Positions 8,755-16,877 of a stretch of DNA of 64,000 nt are shown piece after piece (position 1 is the first letter of the stretch; every line of letters begins with the position of its first letter). A program made the position numbers and the translations under genes. Source of the DNA: UBA4427 sp045106235 (lineage in GTDB: Bacteria; Myxococcota_A; UBA9160; UBA4427); NCBI GenBank assembly GCA_045106235.1, contig JBGCEJ010000023.1:372001-436000 (forward strand), written 5' to 3'. The notes under the pieces were generated by a model. It ran no database searches, was not told the DNA's origin, and worked only from the letters and a program-made list of their open reading frames with translations.

Positions 8755-9261
8755 TCAGGACGATGCTTTGAGCAGGCGGCCGACGAACGGTGCCCCTGTC
8801 CCCGACGTGTTGGGTTCAAAAATACCCACTGCCTGAACGCTGTCCGCGAGGACAGAGACGACGATCTGAGCCGCGTTCGGAAAAGGGAAGAGTGGATGGG
8901 AAGCGAAGGCCAGATCGTCCTCGGAGAGGTAGCAGCCCTGACCGAAATGAGAGTGGTAAACGGCCATCACTTCTTCCTCGCGCGCTTCCGCCTCTTCAAT
9001 CGCCCGCAGGTACTCGACCTCAGACATGTAGTAGGCATGCCGAGCATCTCGCGGAAACGCCGATGGGTCTGCGACGTGCATTTTCGTCATCACGTTCGTA
9101 ATCCGCACCACCCGCGCCAAGGGCTTCTCTTCGCTTCCGACAATCAGCCCACAACATTCCTCAGGCGCGACGTCGAGCGCATGCGTGCAGATTTCATTCA
9201 ATTGATCGCTCGACACGATGCGCGGTTCGCGATCTGGGTCCAATTCAAGACGGTTCGACAC
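8755..9261 (-). CDS. JAMM/MPN+ metallopeptidase (Mov34/M67 family)
   Basis: Small cytoplasmic zinc isopeptidase-like protein, 168 residues. The full JAMM signature is present: a glutamate in PEECCGL (Glu35), then HSH (His103, His105), seven residues on Ser113, and Asp116, in the spacing HxH-x7-S-x2-D. Stand-alone bacterial JAMM proteins such as mycobacterial Mec remove a C-terminal amino acid from sulfur-carrier ubiquitin-like proteins in cysteine or cofactor synthesis. Its place two genes upstream of sat fits a sulfur role, but no ThiS/MoaD-like carrier or MoeB-type activator is in the window. Start is GTG at 9261 with only a weak upstream CGGA. Substrate unknown. Confidence 0.85.
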   Translation of the reverse strand: MSNRLELDPDREPRIVSSDQLNEICTHALDVAPEECCGLIVGSEEKPLARVVRITNVMTKMHVADPSAFPRDARHAYYMSEVEYLRAIEEAEAREEEVMAVYHSHFGQGCYLSEDDLAFASHPLFPFPNAAQIVVSVLADSVQAVGIFEPNTSGTGAPFVGRLLKASS

Positions 9262-9514
9262 GGGATTGTCCGCGACCGCTGACTAGAGCGGCCGTATCGT
9301 CGAAGGGGGGCAGCGGCCAGAGTCTAAGGTACCCGCGGGACCAAAGCGAGTCGCAAACGCAGGGCTTTCACTTCAGTCATGGCCCTGTCGACTCGCGCAA
9401 GGTCAATCCAATTGCGCTAATCGTGAGAGCTGTCACACCGAAGCGCGCGGGAGTTCAGCATTCTTGCCGCCGCTCGAAAACAAATCCGCACTTCCTTGAT
9501 TCCAGGAGTTCCAC

Positions 9515-9805
9515 ATGACCCGCTTCACTCGCATCCTCGCGCTGACGGCAGCCGTCACGGCCCTTGCCCTCACTTCAACCGGCTGCGCAACGACCTCCGA
9601 GATCCAGGCCCTGCGCAACGAGGTCTCCGAACTCCGACTTGAGGCACGGGTTGCCCGTGACGCGGCCGAACAGGCGGCGGCCAATGCAAACCAGGCCAGC
9701 CGTGAAGCCCAAACCGCAGCCGCTCAGGCTGCGGATGCGCAGGCTCAAGCAACGCTCGCGAATCAAAAGGCGGAGCGCGTCTACGTTCGGTCCCTCTCCA
9801 AATAA
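9515..9805 (+). CDS. Alanine-rich coiled-coil lipoprotein with C-terminal lysine (Lpp-like)
   Basis: Predicted outer-membrane lipoprotein of 96 residues with strong ribosome site AGGAG seven bases before ATG. Signal peptide with lipobox ending in Cys24 (STGC). The mature 72-residue chain is an uninterrupted alanine-rich heptad helix (AEQAAANANQASREAQ), like the alanine-zipper OprI and Braun lipoproteins. The last residues are VYVRSLSK: a basic end with a C-terminal lysine, the residue by which Braun lipoprotein is cross-linked to peptidoglycan. Two L,D-transpeptidase genes follow immediately on the same strand, which makes covalent attachment to the wall plausible. The family call is firm; cross-linking is inference. 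Confidence 0.82.
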   Translation: MTRFTRILALTAAVTALALTSTGCATTSEIQALRNEVSELRLEARVARDAAEQAAANANQASREAQTAAAQAADAQAQATLANQKAERVYVRSLSK

Positions 9806-9883
9806 GTCGGGCCAATCCAGCCATCGCGACCTGCTTCAATGGGTTCACCGAATCACCGAAGCGCCGGTCAAGACTGATCAGAC

Positions 9884-10690
9884 ATGAATGAATGCGTCCT
9901 AGCGGAAATGGGGTCCGCCCCGGCCGCCCGCACTCTTGCGTGGTTGCGGCCGACAGCGTCCCCTGCCCGGTCTCTAGTTTGGCTGGCTTGCGTGTGTGGC
10001 CTCGGCCTCGGCCTCGTCATCGGCTTAGCGCTGCTCGGGCCTCAGCCGGCGCGTGCCTCAGAGCATCCACCCGCTGAGCTTCTCCCCGAATTCGCATACG
10101 ATGTTCATCTGGCGCCGAGCGTACCGAGCTCCCAAGCCAAGGCCCGCTCTTCCACCCCGCCGGCCTCGCCGACGACCGGCCAATTGCCAGCTCCGGCTTC
10201 TTCGACGCAGCGCGTAGGGGACTCGCCTGCAGCCATCGCGCCGCGGTCCACGATCTATGCGCCCTGGACGGCCGATCTGGTTCGGGTCTACAAGGCCGAG
10301 CGACGGCTCGTGCTCTTCGCCGGAAATCAGCCCATCGATGAATTTCAAATTGCGCTGGGCAGTCGACCAATCGGACCTAAGCGACAGAAAGGCGACGGCC
10401 GAACGCCCGAAGGCCGCTACCGAATCGATTGGCGGAAGACCAACAGCGACTTTTTCCGAGCGCTGCATATTTCATATCCCAACGATCGTGACCGGCGCTT
10501 CGCGCGGGACCTCGGCGTTTCTCCTGGCGGATCGATCATGATTCATGGTCTTCCCAACGGACTCGGAATGATCGGCGAGATGCATGTGCTGTCCGACTGG
10601 ACGGATGGATGCATTGCGGTCACCAACGAGGAAATTCTCCAGCTTTGGGATCGGATTCCGGACGGCATCCCAATTGAAATTCTTCCATGA
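9884..10690 (+). CDS. L,D-transpeptidase / YafK-like YkuD-domain protein
   Basis: Periplasmic YkuD-fold protein, 268 residues. An N-terminal membrane anchor or signal lies around residues 30-58 (long hydrophobic run ending in PARA), then a Pro/Ser/Ala linker to about 125, then the catalytic domain. It shows GDGRTPEGRY, a conserved histidine in MIHG (His221) and the cysteine motif WTDGCIAV (Cys243). The KGDGRTPEG stretch is typical of the YafK branch, whose E. coli member releases Lpp from peptidoglycan, whereas classical members attach it; sequence alone does not decide which. It lies 78 bases after the Lpp-like lipoprotein and 10 bases before a second YkuD gene. Confidence 0.86.
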   Translation: MNECVLAEMGSAPAARTLAWLRPTASPARSLVWLACVCGLGLGLVIGLALLGPQPARASEHPPAELLPEFAYDVHLAPSVPSSQAKARSSTPPASPTTGQLPAPASSTQRVGDSPAAIAPRSTIYAPWTADLVRVYKAERRLVLFAGNQPIDEFQIALGSRPIGPKRQKGDGRTPEGRYRIDWRKTNSDFFRALHISYPNDRDRRFARDLGVSPGGSIMIHGLPNGLGMIGEMHVLSDWTDGCIAVTNEEILQLWDRIPDGIPIEILP

Positions 10691-10700
10691 GGCAATCCGC

Positions 10701-11663
10701 GTGACGTCACGTCCTCTTCAGATCGCTTTCCGTTTATTTTGCGGCGCGGCCCTCCTCTCTCTTTTTGGATGTGCTTCGTTCAACGCTGACTGGCCGCAAG
10801 CGGAGTCGATTTGGCACCCCCTCGCCGAGCCGTCAGAGAGCCGCCTGGTCGTGGGGAGTATGGGCCGACATGAGGTCACGGGCCTTGAAACACTCCTGGA
10901 CCTAACACGGGTACACAACCTAGGATATGTCGAACTTGTGGCGGCCAATCCGGGGGTTGACCCTTGGCTTCCGGCGGACGGTGCCAAGATTGTTCTTCCC
11001 ACGGCACACCTGCTGCCCTCCGGCGACCAGGAAGGCATCACAATCAATTTGGCAGAGCAGCGGCTCTACTTTTTCGACCCGAGCGAGGAAGGTCAGGTAC
11101 TCAGCTTTCCGATTGGGGTCAGCCGAGAGGGATGGGAAACGCCGCTCGGCGAGACTCGAATCATCCGCAAACGCGCCGCTCCGACCTGGTTTCCAACCGC
11201 ATCGGCTCGCGAGGAAGACCCGAGCCTGGGGCGCTCGGTCGGTCCTGGGCCCGAAAATCCGCTTGGAACCCACGCACTGTACTTGGATTGGCCGACCTAC
11301 TTGATCCATGGCACGAACGAGCCAGACGGCGTCGGTCGGCGTGTCTCCCGTGGCTGCATCCGGCTCTATCCAGAGGACATCATCCGTCTCTTCGAAATCA
11401 CACCCGTCGAAACCAAAGTTCGGGTGATCCATGATCCCGTCAAGATCGCGCGCGTCGGGAACGAGGTGTATCTCGAAGTCCATCCGACACTTGAGGAAAT
11501 GAAACTCCTCGAAGAGGAGGCGCGCGTCGAGGAGATCGTTCCTGAAGATCTGCGGGAGCGCATCAAAGCGGCTGCGGGCGACGCGACGTCCCGGATCAAC
11601 TGGAAGTTGGCCTATCAGACCGCAGCGCAGCGCCGCGGCGTCCCCGTGCTCATCACGCGCTAG
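10701..11663 (+). CDS. ErfK/YbiS-type L,D-transpeptidase lipoprotein with LysM-like domain
   Basis: Predicted periplasmic lipoprotein of 320 residues. Start is GTG at 10701, with GAGG eight bases upstream inside the preceding stop region; a longer frame from 10584 overlaps the previous gene and is unlikely. Signal peptide ends in lipobox SLFGC. Residues about 60-110 look like a LysM module (LLDLTRVHNLGYVELVAANPG), as in E. coli ErfK/YbiS. The YkuD catalytic domain has HGTNEPDGVGRRVSRGC with Cys219 as nucleophile, followed by IRLYPED. The family forms 3-3 cross-links or attaches lysine-ended lipoproteins to diaminopimelate. An additional helical C-terminal tail of about 70 residues ends in ITR. 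It is paired with the YkuD gene before it. Confidence 0.9.
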   Translation: MTSRPLQIAFRLFCGAALLSLFGCASFNADWPQAESIWHPLAEPSESRLVVGSMGRHEVTGLETLLDLTRVHNLGYVELVAANPGVDPWLPADGAKIVLPTAHLLPSGDQEGITINLAEQRLYFFDPSEEGQVLSFPIGVSREGWETPLGETRIIRKRAAPTWFPTASAREEDPSLGRSVGPGPENPLGTHALYLDWPTYLIHGTNEPDGVGRRVSRGCIRLYPEDIIRLFEITPVETKVRVIHDPVKIARVGNEVYLEVHPTLEEMKLLEEEARVEEIVPEDLRERIKAAAGDATSRINWKLAYQTAAQRRGVPVLITR

Positions 11664-11669
11664 CCCCGT

Positions 11670-12122
11670 CTAGATCTGGTAGTCGAACCCGTCGGGCAAA
11701 TCCCGAGGTACATGCTGCTTCATCGCGTCGCGACACAGGTCTGAGATCGTCATCGTCTCAAGTGAGCCCGCCATCCGCTCCGCCAATTCTCGCATCATGT
11801 GCCGGGGCCGCAAAACAGCGCTGTCTTGTTCCGACGCTTCCTCTTCTGCTGCCGCAAGACCCAAGGGGCCTTCAATCGCCTCGATCACCTCGCGCAAACT
11901 GATCTCGCCGGGAGACCGAGCCAACACGTACCCTCCGCCCGGTCCCCTCTTCCCGCGAACCAGGCCCGCTTTTCGAAGTTTCTGGAAGATCTGTTCGAGG
12001 AATCGGTAGGGAATCTTCTGGCGCTCGCCGATCGACTGGACGCGCACGGGCTCCCCTGCGCCGTGGTAGGCAAGGTCGAAGATCCCGCTAAGTCCGTACT
12101 GCACTTGTCTCGAAAATTGCAT
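11670..12122 (-). CDS. Rrf2-family transcriptional regulator
   Basis: Winged-helix DNA-binding protein of about 150 residues. The start MQFSRQVQYGL and the helix-turn-helix with IPYRFLEQIFQKLRKAGL and the wing RGKRGPGGGYVLA are canonical for Rrf2 (IscR, NsrR, RsrR). These regulators normally bind an Fe-S cluster through three cysteines near residues 90-110. Here only one cysteine (DLCRDA) is visible and it lies further on, so this member probably does not hold a classical cluster. An Ala/Glu-rich loop occupies the cluster region. The frame extends upstream to 12188; the ATG at 12122 matches the family start, while the ATG at 12161 has GAGGAG directly before it and cannot be excluded. Confidence 0.86.
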   Translation of the reverse strand: MQFSRQVQYGLSGIFDLAYHGAGEPVRVQSIGERQKIPYRFLEQIFQKLRKAGLVRGKRGPGGGYVLARSPGEISLREVIEAIEGPLGLAAAEEEASEQDSAVLRPRHMMRELAERMAGSLETMTISDLCRDAMKQHVPRDLPDGFDYQI

Positions 12123-12253
12123 GCGGAAGCGAGCATGCAAAAGGCGGCTCGATTCTGCCATCTCCTCGACTTGCCCGGATGAGACCATGCCGTCATGCTC
12201 TGCCGCAGTACAGAGACAAACACCCGATCACTCGTCACCCATGAGAGTCTGAC

Positions 12254-14233
12254 TTGCTGCTGCGCCTCGATGAGCTTGAGAAAAGGATTGGTGGCCGCGT
12301 CCTCTTTCGCGGCGGCTCTGCCGTTGTTCGCGCCGGGGACCGGATCGGCATCGTCGGTCCCAATGGGGCCGGTAAAACCACGCTCCTCCGGACCCTGACC
12401 GGCGAAGAGCCGACTGACGGCGGGCAACTCCATCGCGGCCGAGGTGTCCGACTGGGGCTGCTGCGCCAGGAAATTGACCCGCGCGCGGAGCACAGCGTCC
12501 GCGAAGAAGCGCGAACCGCACTCGCCGAGATCGATGAACTCGAGGAAGAACTCCGTCGTCTCGAAGGCGAAATGAGTCGGCGCGGTGAAGCCGGCGAGGA
12601 ATTGCCCGCCTCGCTCACGGAACGTTACGACGCGGCCAGTCTCCGCTTCCAGCAAGCCGGTGGCTTCGAACGCGATGCCCGGGTTTCAGAGGTCCTCGCT
12701 GGCCTTGGTTTTCAGAACGAGCATGCCGATCGTCCGCTCTCGAGCTTTAGCGGCGGCTGGATCATGCGGGTCGAACTCGCCAAGCTCCTCCTCGCTCAGC
12801 CTGAGATTCTCCTGCTAGATGAACCCACCAACCATTTGGATTTGCCGTCCATTCAATTTTTCGAAAACACGCTTGAGCGATTCGCCGGCGCTGTGATTGT
12901 CGTCTCCCATGATCGGACCTTCCTACGCCGACAAACCAATCGAATTGTGGAACTGGACGGACTGGGTGGCTTTCATCTTTTCGAGGGGGACTACGATCGC
13001 TACCTCGCTCAGAGAGAACAGCGCCGTGAAGAACTCCTCGCCCGGAAAGCAAATCAGGATCGTCAAATCGCCGAGAAGGAGCGCTTCATCGAGCGCTTCC
13101 GATACAAGGCGACGAAGGCCAAGCAAGCCCAAAGCCGCATCAAAGCCCTCGAAAAGATGGAACGCATCGAAGTCGAGCCGGATCGAAAGCGTGCCATTCA
13201 TCTCCGCATTCCACCGCCGCCCCGCTCCGGAGAGCGCGTTCTAACCCTCGAGGAGATTCATAAACGCTACGACGAGGATGTGATTTACGCTGGTGTCGAC
13301 TTTCATCTCCAGCGTGGAGAGAAAGTGGCGCTCACGGGGCCCAATGGCGCAGGCAAGTCCACGCTCTTGCGCATTGCGGCGGGTGCAGCCGACTTCGATG
13401 CGGGGGATCGCAACCTCGGACATAACGTCGACCTCGCCTTCTTTGCACAGCATCAGCTTGAATCCCTCGACCCTACTTTGAGTGTGCTTGAGGAGGTGGC
13501 GCGGGAGGCGCTCACAGAAGAGATGCCGAAGCTCCGCGGCCTCTTGGGTGCTTTGCTGTTCACCGGGGACGATGTGGACAAGAAGGTGGCCGTACTTTCC
13601 GGGGGTGAGAAAGCGCGCGTTGCCCTCGCCAAGCTCTTGCTTCGTCCGGCGAATCTCTTGATTCTCGACGAGCCCACGAATCATCTGGACATTCAGGCCT
13701 GTGAGGTTTTGGAGGATGCCTTTCGAGAGTACGAAGGGACCGTTCTTTTCGTTTCTCATGACCGATCTTTTATCAACGCCCTCGCAACGCGAATCGTGGA
13801 CGTGGAAGCGGGCCAGCTCGACAGTCATATTGGCAACTACGATGATTTCCTAGAACGCCGCGCGCGCCTGGGGGCGCAGTCCGGATCCGCGGAAGCGACC
13901 CCCGGTCTTCCGAAGCCGTCCCCCCAACAGTCGTCGGCGATCTCGGACGACGCGCAACCCGCGCAGTCGGATAAGGCAGCGCGTATGGCGGATCGAGAAA
14001 GGCGGAAGAGCCGCGACCGAATCGCTCGCAAAATCGAGAAACTGGAGACGCGGATCGCAGAGGAAGAAGAAAAAGCAGAGCAGTTCAATGAACGGTTCGC
14101 GGATCCAGAAGTCTATGCCGACGCGGAACGCACGACGGCGCTCCAGGCCGAGCAAGCCGCAGTGAAGGCGATCATTGAAGCCCTCTACGAGGAATGGGAA
14201 TCGCTCTCCGAGGAACTCGCGGGCCTCACTTGA
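12254..14233 (+). CDS. ABC-F family ATPase (Uup/YheS-like)
   Basis: Cytoplasmic duplicated ABC ATPase without membrane domain, 659 residues. First Walker A GPNGAGKTT at residues 35-43, signature FSGGW, Walker B LLLDEPTNHLD. An interdomain helical linker contains RYKATKAKQAQSRIKALEKME, typical of ABC-F ribosome-binding factors. Second Walker A GPNGAGKST near 360, signature LSGGEKARVALAKLLL and LLILDEPTNHLD. After a low-complexity linker (about 545-580) a charged C-terminal coiled coil of about 75 residues follows, as in Uup. The start is TTG at 12254. ABC-F proteins act on ribosomes, clearing stalls or giving antibiotic protection. The 3' end overlaps the convergent RNase R gene by 49 bases. 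Confidence 0.9.
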   Translation: MLLRLDELEKRIGGRVLFRGGSAVVRAGDRIGIVGPNGAGKTTLLRTLTGEEPTDGGQLHRGRGVRLGLLRQEIDPRAEHSVREEARTALAEIDELEEELRRLEGEMSRRGEAGEELPASLTERYDAASLRFQQAGGFERDARVSEVLAGLGFQNEHADRPLSSFSGGWIMRVELAKLLLAQPEILLLDEPTNHLDLPSIQFFENTLERFAGAVIVVSHDRTFLRRQTNRIVELDGLGGFHLFEGDYDRYLAQREQRREELLARKANQDRQIAEKERFIERFRYKATKAKQAQSRIKALEKMERIEVEPDRKRAIHLRIPPPPRSGERVLTLEEIHKRYDEDVIYAGVDFHLQRGEKVALTGPNGAGKSTLLRIAAGAADFDAGDRNLGHNVDLAFFAQHQLESLDPTLSVLEEVAREALTEEMPKLRGLLGALLFTGDDVDKKVAVLSGGEKARVALAKLLLRPANLLILDEPTNHLDIQACEVLEDAFREYEGTVLFVSHDRSFINALATRIVDVEAGQLDSHIGNYDDFLERRARLGAQSGSAEATPGLPKPSPQQSSAISDDAQPAQSDKAARMADRERRKSRDRIARKIEKLETRIAEEEEKAEQFNERFADPEVYADAERTTALQAEQAAVKAIIEALYEEWESLSEELAGLT

Positions 14234-16551
14234 GTCAGGGCGGCTTGCTCCGGCTCGGTCCGGATCATGCCTGATCCGGCCAGGCGGAAACCAAGCCGGC
14301 TCCTTTCCGAATCCACCTCTCCGAGTCGAACCGCAAGACGATCCCCGAGCGAAATCCGGCGCCCTGAACGACCACCCACGATCGAATCCGTCCCTGGATC
14401 ATGATTCCAGTAGCCCTCCAGCGCTCGCATGGGAATCAAGCCGCTCACGGCGGGTGCATCGAGTCGGATGAAGAGACCAAAGTCCGTCGTCCCTGTGACC
14501 TTTGCTTCGAAGCGCTCGCCCTCCCGGCCCTGCATCAGGGCACAGCAGGCTAAGGCATCCGCCTCGCGCTCCGCCTCCATCGCCACGCGCTCCCGGCCTG
14601 AAAGCCAGATGCCGAGCCCTGCCAGTCCGCCCTCCGCTTCCGTCTCCGCACCACTGGGCGCCGCCAACACGGGCTCGGGCTGATCCCGCAGCATCCGCTT
14701 CAAAGCACGATGGACATCGAGATCCGCATAGCGTCGAATGGGCGACGTGAAATGCAGGTAGTGCTTGAACTGGAGCGCGAAATGCCCCTTCGATTCGGGC
14801 TCGTACCTTGCCTGACTCATCGACCGCAACGTCGCGATATGAATCCGCTCCTCGGCGGGTGTGCCCTGCACGCGTTCGAGCATGCGCGCCAATTCGCCCG
14901 GCTCGGTCAAGTCAAGGGCATCGCCAATCCCCAGCCCCTCGAGGAGCTGAGACAGTGCTTCGAGCTTCCGAGGGCTCGGCGGGGGATGCACGCGATGAAT
15001 CGTCCTGCGCTCGGCGCGATCGAGTGCTTGAGCGACCGCCCGGTTGGCCGCGAGCATGGCCTCCTCCACCAGGCCATGGGCTGAATTCCGCGCGCGCAGC
15101 CGGGCATCCACAGGCGCTCCGTTTTCGCCCAACACGATCTCGGTCTCGGGGAGTTCCAGTGAGACCGCCCCCTCTTTACGCCGCAGCGCCTGCCATCGCT
15201 CCGCGGCTTCCGCGAGGCAGCGAAGCGAAGCCAACCAACCGGGCGATGGTCCATCCCCAGCCGTCGATTCCGACGAATCGCGTGCGAGCCATTCCGCAGC
15301 CTCCTCGTAGGAGAGCCGCGCGTGGCTGCGAATGACAGCCTCATGAAAGAGTGCATCGACGACGGCCCCGCCCTCGCCGATCCGGAGCTCAGCCACCATC
15401 GCGAGACGATCACAGTCGGGTCGCAAAGAGCAGAGATCGCTCGAGAGCCGCTCGGGAAGCATAGGCACCGATCGATCCGGAAAATAGAAACTATTCCCGC
15501 GTCGCCGAGCCTCGGAATCGACCCAGCCCCCCGCCTCGACGTAATGCGCCACATCAGCGATCGCGACCCAGACCCGCCGATCCCAGCCGCGCGGAGTCGA
15601 TTCTTCCTCTGCCGTTTCCGAGTTGTCTTCGCCGCTTCCCGGCTTCACGACGGAAAGCGCCGGGGCTCTTCGCATCTCCGCGAAGAGCGCGTCGTCGTGG
15701 TCCCGAGCGCTGCTCGGGTCGATCGTGATGAAGGGCAGATGCCGCAGGTCGAGCCGGCGTCCCAATTCCTTCGCCGAAAGTTCTGCTTCGAACTCTTCCG
15801 CCTCCACGCGGGCACGACGAGTGAATTCCCGAGGCAAGCGATGCTTCCAAGCGATCGCTTTGAAATCCGCATCGGGATTCCCGACCGGCCCCAGCACAGC
15901 GATCACCCGCACGGGCTGCTCCGGCGCGCGCTCATCGGTACGCCGCCCCCGGCCCTTCTTTTTATCGTTCCGCTTCTGGATCGGCGCCACCAAGACCCGG
16001 TCCCCGTCCTTCGCGTCCTTCGCATCCCGCTCAGCGAGACTCAGCCTCGGCAAGGACAGCCCCGAAAACGGTGCCAGCGACCGTCCCCAAGAGCCGCGCC
16101 GCAGGGTGCATACCCAAGACTCCCGCTCGGCTTCCACCCAGCGCACAAGGACCCCCTGACGCGCTTCTGCGCCCGTGAGGGGCTCGAATAGGATTCGCGT
16201 CCCGACTGGAACCGGCTCGCCCAGGCAGTCGACCCGCCAGGTCTCACCATTCCCGTCCTCGACCTCGACACGCTGGCCGGCAGCGGAAGGACGGAAAACA
16301 CGCACAACTTGCCCTTCGCGACCCAAGCGCCCGTCCAGGGGCGCTCGGCGACGCGGTGGGTCAGGCGCACGTCGACCGGGATTTCGCTCGCCCCGGCCGC
16401 GTTTCCCGGGGCGGCGTGGGTCGCCATCTCGACGACGGGGACCGCCCTTCCCTTTGCCTCTCGGCCCTTTTCCTCCTCGCGCTCCCGACCTTTTGGCCAA
16501 CCGATTCTCTCCTTCTCTACGCCCAGCCAATTGACGGCCTCTCGCTCCCAT
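14185..16551 (-). CDS. rnr: RNase R-like 3'-5' exoribonuclease (RNB family)
   Basis: Processive 3'-5' exoribonuclease of 788 residues. Residues 1-75 are extremely rich in Arg, Gly and Pro, a likely RNA-binding tail. OB/cold-shock-like domains follow, then the RNB catalytic domain with DPSSARDHDDALF (metal-binding aspartates intact), VAIADVAHYV, GNSFYFPDRSVPMLPE and SPIRRYADLDVHR, and an S1 domain near the C-terminus (FEAKVTGTTDFGLFIRLD). This layout matches RNase R. Inserted acidic and basic low-complexity stretches occur around 195-210 and 300-330. The start ATG lies 18 bases from a tRNA-Leu gene on the other strand. Its end overlaps the convergent ABC-F gene by 49 bases. Confidence 0.92.
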   Translation of the reverse strand: MGARGRQLAGRREGENRLAKRSGARGGKGPRGKGKGGPRRRDGDPRRPGKRGRGERNPGRRAPDPPRRRAPLDGRLGREGQVVRVFRPSAAGQRVEVEDGNGETWRVDCLGEPVPVGTRILFEPLTGAEARQGVLVRWVEAERESWVCTLRRGSWGRSLAPFSGLSLPRLSLAERDAKDAKDGDRVLVAPIQKRNDKKKGRGRRTDERAPEQPVRVIAVLGPVGNPDADFKAIAWKHRLPREFTRRARVEAEEFEAELSAKELGRRLDLRHLPFITIDPSSARDHDDALFAEMRRAPALSVVKPGSGEDNSETAEEESTPRGWDRRVWVAIADVAHYVEAGGWVDSEARRRGNSFYFPDRSVPMLPERLSSDLCSLRPDCDRLAMVAELRIGEGGAVVDALFHEAVIRSHARLSYEEAAEWLARDSSESTAGDGPSPGWLASLRCLAEAAERWQALRRKEGAVSLELPETEIVLGENGAPVDARLRARNSAHGLVEEAMLAANRAVAQALDRAERRTIHRVHPPPSPRKLEALSQLLEGLGIGDALDLTEPGELARMLERVQGTPAEERIHIATLRSMSQARYEPESKGHFALQFKHYLHFTSPIRRYADLDVHRALKRMLRDQPEPVLAAPSGAETEAEGGLAGLGIWLSGRERVAMEAEREADALACCALMQGREGERFEAKVTGTTDFGLFIRLDAPAVSGLIPMRALEGYWNHDPGTDSIVGGRSGRRISLGDRLAVRLGEVDSERSRLGFRLAGSGMIRTEPEQAALTQVRPASSSESDSHSS

Positions 16552-16569
16552 CGTACCCTGCGTGGCCGT

Positions 16570-16656
16570 GCCCGGGTGGCGGAATTGGTAGACGCGCTGG
16601 ACTCAGAATCCAGTGTTCGCAAGGACGTGCTGGTTCGACTCCAGTCCCGGGCACCA
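16570..16656 (+). tRNA. tRNA-Leu (anticodon CAG)
   Basis: An 87-base cloverleaf with the 3' CCA encoded. Acceptor GCCCGGG pairs with CCCGGGC (16646-16652), discriminator A at 16653. The anticodon stem is CTGGA/TCCAG (16597-16601 with 16609-16613) around a seven-base loop with CAG at 16604-16606. The D arm has the GGTAGACGC pattern and a long variable arm is typical of class II leucine tRNA. T loop is TTCGACT. It reads CUG codons. Confidence 0.96.
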
Positions 16657-16662
16657 TTTTAC

Positions 16663-16812
16663 AAAGGGCAGCCGCAGGCGCTTTATGAAGAGCAGCCGCG
16701 GGCGCTTTATGAAGGGCAGCCGCAGGCGCTTGTTTATAAAGGGCAGCTGCAGGCGCTTTTCTATGAAGGGGCCGCCGCAGGCGCTTTAATAAGTGCCGCT
16801 GCGGGCGATACG
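16663..16812 (+). repeat. Degenerate tandem repeat downstream of tRNA-Leu
   Basis: Five to six consecutive units of 24-27 bases begin six bases after the tRNA CCA. Unit starts are near 16663, 16688, 16712, 16739, 16766 and, more decayed, 16792. The core is GGGCAGCCGCAGGCGCTT followed by a variable AT-rich spacer (TATG, GTTTATA, TTCTATG, TAATA). Each core contains the small palindrome GCCGCAGGC, so transcripts could fold as a row of short hairpins. No open frame across it looks like a protein. It ends next to a T-tract. Not a CRISPR: there are no unique spacers of regular length. Confidence 0.8.
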
Positions 16813-16830
16813 ACGGGCCGCCTTTTTTTT
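16793..16830 (+). terminator. Possible terminator after the tRNA-Leu repeat
   Basis: Eight consecutive T residues at 16823-16830 follow a GC-rich segment in which GCGG (about 16800-16804) can pair with CCGC just before the T tract. The stem is short and has a long loop, and other pairings with the preceding repeat units are possible. Position suits termination of tRNA transcription before the enoyl-CoA hydratase gene. Confidence 0.4.
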
Positions 16831-16877
16831 GGTGGGTCGGGCGACACGCTGAGATGGCGGGGCTTATATTCCTCGCC

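Noticed and set aside
15322..16191. 289-codon plus-strand frame
   Set aside because: Shadow opposite RNase R, whose catalytic motifs are on the minus strand.
16663..16812. Possible CRISPR array
   Set aside because: Units are directly tandem and diverged, with no unique spacers of uniform length and no cas genes.
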